From Sphingopyxis sp. 2PD (GTDB lineage: Bacteria; Pseudomonadota; Alphaproteobacteria; Sphingomonadales; Sphingomonadaceae), in assembly GCF_005503695.1 (NCBI RefSeq), contig NZ_SCMU01000002.1, forward strand, positions 1 through 64,000: a stretch of 64,000 nucleotides of DNA. The letters are read 5' to 3'. The notes below the pieces were generated by a model that ran no database searches, had not been told where the DNA came from, and saw only the letters and a program-made list of their open reading frames with translations. The stretch's first letter is position 1. Each line of letters begins with the position of its first letter. Below, one piece after another: positions 59,344-64,000 of this stretch. Made by a program: the position numbers and the translations under genes.

Positions 59344-62300
59344 ATGTCCCGTATCTTCATCGACCGGCCGATCTTTGCCTGGGTGCTCGCGATCGTCGTC
59401 ATGCTTGCAGGGTTCGGGGCGCTGCGCGCGCTGCCGATCGAACAATATCCCGACATCGCGCCGGTGCAGGTGAACATCCGGGCGAGCTATCCGGGCGCAT
59501 CGGCGGAGACGGTCGAAAACAGCGTAACGCAGATATTGGAACAGCAACTGACCGGCATCGACGGGCTGCTCTATTTCAGCTCGCAATCCAGTTCGCGCGG
59601 GCAGGCCAGCATCACCGCGATTTTCGACAAGGGCACCGATCCCGACATCGCGCAGGTGCAGGTGCAGAACAAGATCGAGTCTGCTGTGTCGCGCCTGCCT
59701 CAGCAGGTCCAGCAGCAGGGGGTGCGGGTCAGCAAGTCCAATTCGGACACGCTGCTGATTGTCAGCGTCTATGACAAGACGCGCACGCGCAACAATTATG
59801 ACGTCTCCGATTATCTGACGACCAATATCCAAGACCCGTTGTCGCGGGTCGAGGGGGTCGGCGACGTCAATATCTTCGGTTCGCCGCACGCGATGCGGAT
59901 CTGGCTGAACCCGCAGCGGCTCGCGGCCGTATCGCTGATGCCGAGCGACGTGGTTGCGGCGATCAGCGCCCAGAACAGCGAAGTCGCCGCGGGCGAGGTC
60001 GGCGGCCTGCCGTCGCCGCGGGGTCAGTTGCTGACGGCCACTGTCACCGCCCAGTCGCGCCTGCAAACCCCCGAACAGTTTCAGAATATCGTGCTCAAGA
60101 CCTTGCCCGACGGTTCGGCGGTGCGGATTCGCGACGTCGCACGTGTCGAAATCGGCGCCGAAAATTACGGCTCGGTCGGTCGTCTCAATCGCCAGCCGAG
60201 TTCGGGCATGGCGATCTCGCTGTCGCCCGGCGCCGACGCGCTGGCGACGGTCGAGCGCGTGAAGGCACGCATGACCGAACTGGCGCAGAACATGCCCGAC
60301 GGGCTCGACTATGCCTATATCAACGACACGACGACCTTTATCCGCCTGTCGGTCAGCGAAGTTCAAAAGGCGCTGTTCGAGGCGATCCTCCTCGTCATCA
60401 TCGTGATGTTCGTGTTTCTGCAAAGCTGGCGCGCGACGCTGATCCCCGCGATCGCGGTACCCGTCGTGCTGCTCGGTACCTTTGGCGTCTTCTACCTTGC
60501 CGGGTTCAGCATCAACACGCTGACGCTGTTCGGGCTCGTGCTCGCCATCGGCCTGCTCGTCGACGACGCGATCGTGGTCGTCGAGAATGTCGAGCGGTTG
60601 ATGGAAGAAAATCCCGGCATGTCGGCGCGTGAGGCGACGATTCAGTCGATGAAGGAATTGCAGGTCGCGCTGATCGCGATCGGGCTTGTGCTGTCGGCGG
60701 TGTTCCTGCCGATGGCCTTTTTCGGCGGATCGACCGGCGTCATCTATCGCCAGTTTTCGGTGACGGTGGTGTCGGCGATGGTGCTATCGGTGTTCGTCGC
60801 GCTGGTGCTCAGCCCGGCGCTGACCTCGACCCTCCTCAAACCCCGCGCGCACGGTGAAACGCCGCCGGGCCGCTGGCCGCGCGTCGATGCGGCGCTGACC
60901 CGCGCGAAAACATGGTTCAACACCCGGTTCGAGCGTACCACCGAAAGCTATGTCGGCAGCGTCGAAAAGGTCGTCGATCGCAAATGGCGCTTTCTGGGCC
61001 TGTACATGATCATTGTCGTGCTGCTCGCCTTTCTGTTCCTGCGCCTGCCTGGCGGTTTCCTGCCCGGCGAAGACCAGGGCCGCGTCCAGATCCAGTTTCG
61101 CCTGCCCGCAGGTGCGACGCAGGAACGCACGCTTGAGGTCCGCGACGCGATCGAGGACCATATGCTGAGCGCCGAAAAGGCGAATATCGAATCGCTTTTT
61201 CTGAACGCCGGCGGTGGCGGTGGCGGCGCGTCGGGGCAGAACACCGGCCAGGGCTTCGTCAATCTGGCACATTGGGACGACCGCCCGGGCAAGGAAAACA
61301 GCGCCGACGCGATTGCCGAGCGCACGCGCCGGGCCTTTTCGGGGCTGCGCGATGCACAGGTCTTTGCGCTGGTGCCGGGCGCGGTCCGCGGCCTTGGCGA
61401 TACGTCAGGTTTCACGATGCAGTTTCAGAACCGCAGCGGACTGACGCGCGAAGAATTTGCCGCGGCGCGCGACCGGCTGCTCGCCGCGGCGAACACCAAT
61501 CCCAAATTGTCGTCGGTCCGGCTCAGCGACCTACCCGATCTGGCCACGCTGAAGATCGATATCGATACCCAGCGCCTGACCACCTATGGCCTGAGCAACG
61601 CCGATGTGAACAGCACGCTGGCGACCGCTTGGGGCGGCCGTTACGTTAATGATTTCATCGACGAAGGCCGGGTGAAGCGCGTCTATGTCCAGGGCGACGC
61701 ACCCTATCGGGCCAAGCCCGAAGACCTCAGCCAATGGTATGTGCGCTCTGCCGATGGCGGCATGTCGCCCTTTTCGGCGTTCGCCCAGATCGGCTGGTCG
61801 ACGACCCCCAGCACCACCTCGCGTTTTCAGGGTATTCCCGCGTTCGAAATTTCGGGTCAGCCCGCCGAGGGAACCAGTTCGGGCGAAGCGATGGACGAAA
61901 TCGCGGCGCTGGCCGGCGAAATTCCCGGCACCAGCGTCGCCTGGTCCGGCGCCTCGTATCAGGAACGGCTGTCGTCGGGACAGGCGCCCTTGCTCTATGC
62001 ACTGTCGTTGCTGGTCGTGTTTCTGTGCCTGGCGGCACTGTACGAAAGCTGGTCGATCCCGGTCGCCGTCCTGCTTGTCATCCCGCTCGGGCTGGTCGGC
62101 GCAGTGTTCGCGGTCACGCTACGCGGGCTCGAAAACGACGTCTATCTGCAGATCGGGCTGCTCACGACGATGGGTCTGGCCGCCAAAAATGCGATTCTGA
62201 TGATCGAATTTGCCGAGCAGGAAGAGAAAAAAGGCAAGCGGGTGATCGAAGCAGCGATCATCGCGGCGCGCATCCGCCTGCGCCCGATCCTGATGACGAG

Positions 62301-62538
62301 CTTTGCCTTCATCTTCGGCGTTTTGCCGCTGGCCCTGGCCTCAGGCGCCGGGGCGAACAGCCGCATCGCGATCGGCACCTCGGTGATCGGCGGCATGCTG
62401 ACCGCGACCCTGCTCGCGATCTTCTTCATCCCGCTGTTCTTCGTTCTCGTCCGCCGCGGGGTGCGCGACGGGCTTGCCGCGCTGCGTGCGCGCTTCGGCA
62501 GGAAGACGGACGATGGCGCGGCGGGGGTACCGGCATGA
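59344..62538 (+). CDS. RND multidrug efflux permease (AcrB/MexB-like)
   Basis: A 1064-residue inner-membrane pump of the HAE1 group, twelve helices with two large periplasmic loops. MSRIFIDRPIFAWVLAI starts helix 1; LAIGLLVDDAIVVVENVER holds Asp407 and Asp408 of the proton relay at the same positions as in AcrB, and MGLAAKNAILMIEF holds the Lys. The AGGGGGGASGQNTGQGF loop near residue 620 is glycine-rich. Substrates cannot be read from the sequence. Its TGA overlaps the channel ATG. Confidence 0.95.
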   Translation: MSRIFIDRPIFAWVLAIVVMLAGFGALRALPIEQYPDIAPVQVNIRASYPGASAETVENSVTQILEQQLTGIDGLLYFSSQSSSRGQASITAIFDKGTDPDIAQVQVQNKIESAVSRLPQQVQQQGVRVSKSNSDTLLIVSVYDKTRTRNNYDVSDYLTTNIQDPLSRVEGVGDVNIFGSPHAMRIWLNPQRLAAVSLMPSDVVAAISAQNSEVAAGEVGGLPSPRGQLLTATVTAQSRLQTPEQFQNIVLKTLPDGSAVRIRDVARVEIGAENYGSVGRLNRQPSSGMAISLSPGADALATVERVKARMTELAQNMPDGLDYAYINDTTTFIRLSVSEVQKALFEAILLVIIVMFVFLQSWRATLIPAIAVPVVLLGTFGVFYLAGFSINTLTLFGLVLAIGLLVDDAIVVVENVERLMEENPGMSAREATIQSMKELQVALIAIGLVLSAVFLPMAFFGGSTGVIYRQFSVTVVSAMVLSVFVALVLSPALTSTLLKPRAHGETPPGRWPRVDAALTRAKTWFNTRFERTTESYVGSVEKVVDRKWRFLGLYMIIVVLLAFLFLRLPGGFLPGEDQGRVQIQFRLPAGATQERTLEVRDAIEDHMLSAEKANIESLFLNAGGGGGGASGQNTGQGFVNLAHWDDRPGKENSADAIAERTRRAFSGLRDAQVFALVPGAVRGLGDTSGFTMQFQNRSGLTREEFAAARDRLLAAANTNPKLSSVRLSDLPDLATLKIDIDTQRLTTYGLSNADVNSTLATAWGGRYVNDFIDEGRVKRVYVQGDAPYRAKPEDLSQWYVRSADGGMSPFSAFAQIGWSTTPSTTSRFQGIPAFEISGQPAEGTSSGEAMDEIAALAGEIPGTSVAWSGASYQERLSSGQAPLLYALSLLVVFLCLAALYESWSIPVAVLLVIPLGLVGAVFAVTLRGLENDVYLQIGLLTTMGLAAKNAILMIEFAEQEEKKGKRVIEAAIIAARIRLRPILMTSFAFIFGVLPLALASGAGANSRIAIGTSVIGGMLTATLLAIFFIPLFFVLVRRGVRDGLAALRARFGRKTDDGAAGVPA

Positions 62539-63938
62539 TCGCGGCCCGCACGCTGCTGCTTGCGACGACGCTCGCGCTTGCGGGTTGCTCGCTGGCGCCC
62601 AAGACCGTGCTCCCGCCCCCGCCGGTGCCGCAGAGCTGGCCCGTCGGCGATGCCTATCTGCTGCAAAGCGAGGCGGCGCTGCCGGTCCTGTCGTACCAGA
62701 GCGTCTTCACCGATCCCCGCCTCCAATCGCTGGCCGAGCAAGCGCTCGCGAACAACCGCGATCTTCGCATCGCCTATGCCAATGTCGCCGCGGCGCGCGC
62801 GCAGGCGCGCATCACCCGCGCTGGGCAATTTCCCGAAATCGGGATCAGCGGCGGCGCGGGCTATTCGGACAGCAATGGTGCGAGCGGCAGCGGCGACTTC
62901 TCGCTGCGCGGCGGAGTCACGGCGTTCGAGCTCGACCTGTTCGGCAAGCTCGCCAATGCCACCGAGGCCGATCGCAACCGCGCGCTGGCGACCGAGGCGG
63001 CATCGCGCACCGTGCGGCTGGCGCTGATCGCCAGCCTGGCCGACGCCTGGGCGACCTATGGCGCCGACCGCGACCTCCTGAAGATCGCCGAGGACACCGC
63101 CGCCAACGCGCGCGAAAGCGTGCGGCTGACGCGGGCACGGCTCGACGGCGGGGTGGCGCCGCGCACCGACCTGCGCCAAGCCGAACAGATTCTCGCGACA
63201 GCGGAGGATGCGATCGCGCAGCAAAGGACCGCGCTCGCGCAGGACGAAAATCTCATCCGCCTGCTCGTCGGCGGCGATGTCGACCGCGCGCTGCTCCCCG
63301 CGGGCCTCACCGAAGTCACACCCTCGGTCGTGGGGTTGCCTGCAGGAGTCAGCTCCGAAATCCTGCTTCGCCGCCCCGATGTGATCGAGGCCGAATATGG
63401 CCTGCGCGCCGCCAACGCCGACATCGGCGTCGCGCGCGCGCAGCTGTTCCCGTCGATCTCGCTGACCGGGCTGCTCGGCTTTGCCAGCGACGCGCTGTCC
63501 AGCCTCTTCGACAGCGGATCGTTCAGCTGGTCGGCGGGCGGCGACGTGACCGCGCCGATTTTCGACGCCGGGGGCCGCCGCGCCGGAGTAGCGGTCAGCG
63601 AGGCGCAGCGCGACGCAGCGCTCGCAAGCTATGAAGGCGCAATCCAGACCGCGTTCCGCGAGGTCGCCGATGCGCTGGCGGTGCAGGGGACGATCGCCGA
63701 CCGGGTGCGCGCGGCCGCCGCGAACACCGCCGCCGCCGCTGACACCGCGACGCTCACCGATGCGCGTTACAAGGGCGGAGTCGACAGCTTCCTCGCCAGC
63801 CTCGACGCACAGCGCAGCCTCTATGCGGCACGGCGCAGCGAAATCGCGACGCAGCTGCTGCTCGTCCAGACCCGCATCGCGCTGTTCCGCGCGCTCGGCG
63901 GCGATAGCGGCGCAGGGACGGCTTCCCCCACCCCCTGA
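62535..63938 (+). CDS. RND efflux outer-membrane channel (OprM/NodT family)
   Basis: A 467-residue outer-membrane lipoprotein (lipobox ALAGC, Cys18). The protein has two TolC-like repeats, each with long helices; VLPPPPVPQSWPVGD and the SVFTDPRLQSLAEQALANNRDLRIA segment are typical of OprM. Substantial repeats of Ala-rich helices follow (ARDLLKIAEDTAANARESVRLT-like). ATG 62535 overlaps the pump stop as ATGA. A family C repeat follows at the window edge. Confidence 0.94.
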   Translation: MIAARTLLLATTLALAGCSLAPKTVLPPPPVPQSWPVGDAYLLQSEAALPVLSYQSVFTDPRLQSLAEQALANNRDLRIAYANVAAARAQARITRAGQFPEIGISGGAGYSDSNGASGSGDFSLRGGVTAFELDLFGKLANATEADRNRALATEAASRTVRLALIASLADAWATYGADRDLLKIAEDTAANARESVRLTRARLDGGVAPRTDLRQAEQILATAEDAIAQQRTALAQDENLIRLLVGGDVDRALLPAGLTEVTPSVVGLPAGVSSEILLRRPDVIEAEYGLRAANADIGVARAQLFPSISLTGLLGFASDALSSLFDSGSFSWSAGGDVTAPIFDAGGRRAGVAVSEAQRDAALASYEGAIQTAFREVADALAVQGTIADRVRAAAANTAAAADTATLTDARYKGGVDSFLASLDAQRSLYAARRSEIATQLLLVQTRIALFRALGGDSGAGTASPTP

Positions 63939-63946
63939 CGACCCTC

Positions 63947-64000
63947 GTCACCCCGGGCTTGATCCGGGGTCCATGACGACGGGCTGCAGGGATGCCGGAT
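63947..64000. repeat. Inverted repeat, family C, cut by the window edge
   Basis: CGTCACCCCGGGCTTGATCCGGGGTCCATGACG begins the element; its partner (GATGCCGGAT...) is truncated at base 64000. Confidence 0.75.

Overview
The window is a high-GC chromosomal segment from a sphingomonad-type alphaproteobacterium, most likely Sphingopyxis or a close relative. This is an inference from the encoded proteins: alphaproteobacterial DUF1192 and DUF1013/TrcR-like proteins, a Caulobacter/Sphingomonas-style TonB receptor, many acyl-CoA dehydrogenases, and several families of short inverted repeats between genes. No rRNA, tRNA, phage, transposase or CRISPR array was seen. Coding density is very high, and long antisense open frames are by-products of the GC-rich code.

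Layout. 1-15 kb is mainly housekeeping: argJ (5' cut by the window edge), map, clpA, a small zinc-ribbon membrane protein behind a tandem repeat, a HerA-type ATPase, a quinone oxidoreductase, a TrcR/DUF1013 protein with a structured leader, a metallo-beta-lactamase-fold hydrolase, ppc and a small lipoprotein. 15-29.5 kb is an acyl-CoA catabolic region. It holds a tandem acyl-CoA dehydrogenase pair in which only one member keeps the catalytic Glu, several SDRs, a GPH-type transporter, and a module of ACAD10/11-like dehydrogenase, zinc alcohol dehydrogenase, APH-like kinase and two SDRs that resembles 4-hydroxyacyl-CoA degradation by phosphorylation and elimination. A class C beta-lactamase-like hydrolase and a fused enoyl-CoA hydratase/3-hydroxyacyl-CoA dehydrogenase follow.

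30-38.4 kb is a valine/isobutyrate degradation cluster on the minus strand (mmsA, isobutyryl-CoA dehydrogenase, 3-hydroxyisobutyryl-CoA hydrolase, enoyl-CoA hydratase, mmsB). Two lipoproteins (one an I78 inhibitor), a Rid-family protein and an unknown exported protein are embedded in it, several by 4-8 bp overlaps, and a LysR regulator is divergent from mmsA.

38.4-58 kb is a pectin/hexuronate utilisation locus: mannitol-dehydrogenase-family reductase, uxaC, an ExuT-like transporter, an FAH-fold hydratase, uxaA, GH43, TonB receptor, pectate lyase, secreted cupin, two esterases, kdgK, kduD, an RpiB-family isomerase in the place of kduI, and a LacI regulator. Five copies of a LacI-type operator (core GACACCGGTGTC and variants) sit in three divergent promoter regions and tie the locus into one regulon that includes its own regulator.

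58-64 kb is an RND multidrug-efflux operon (adaptor, pump, outer-membrane channel) with ATGA coupling between pump and channel. Repeats of at least five inverted-repeat families fill many intergenic gaps; one forms a hairpin over the ribosome binding site of mmsB.
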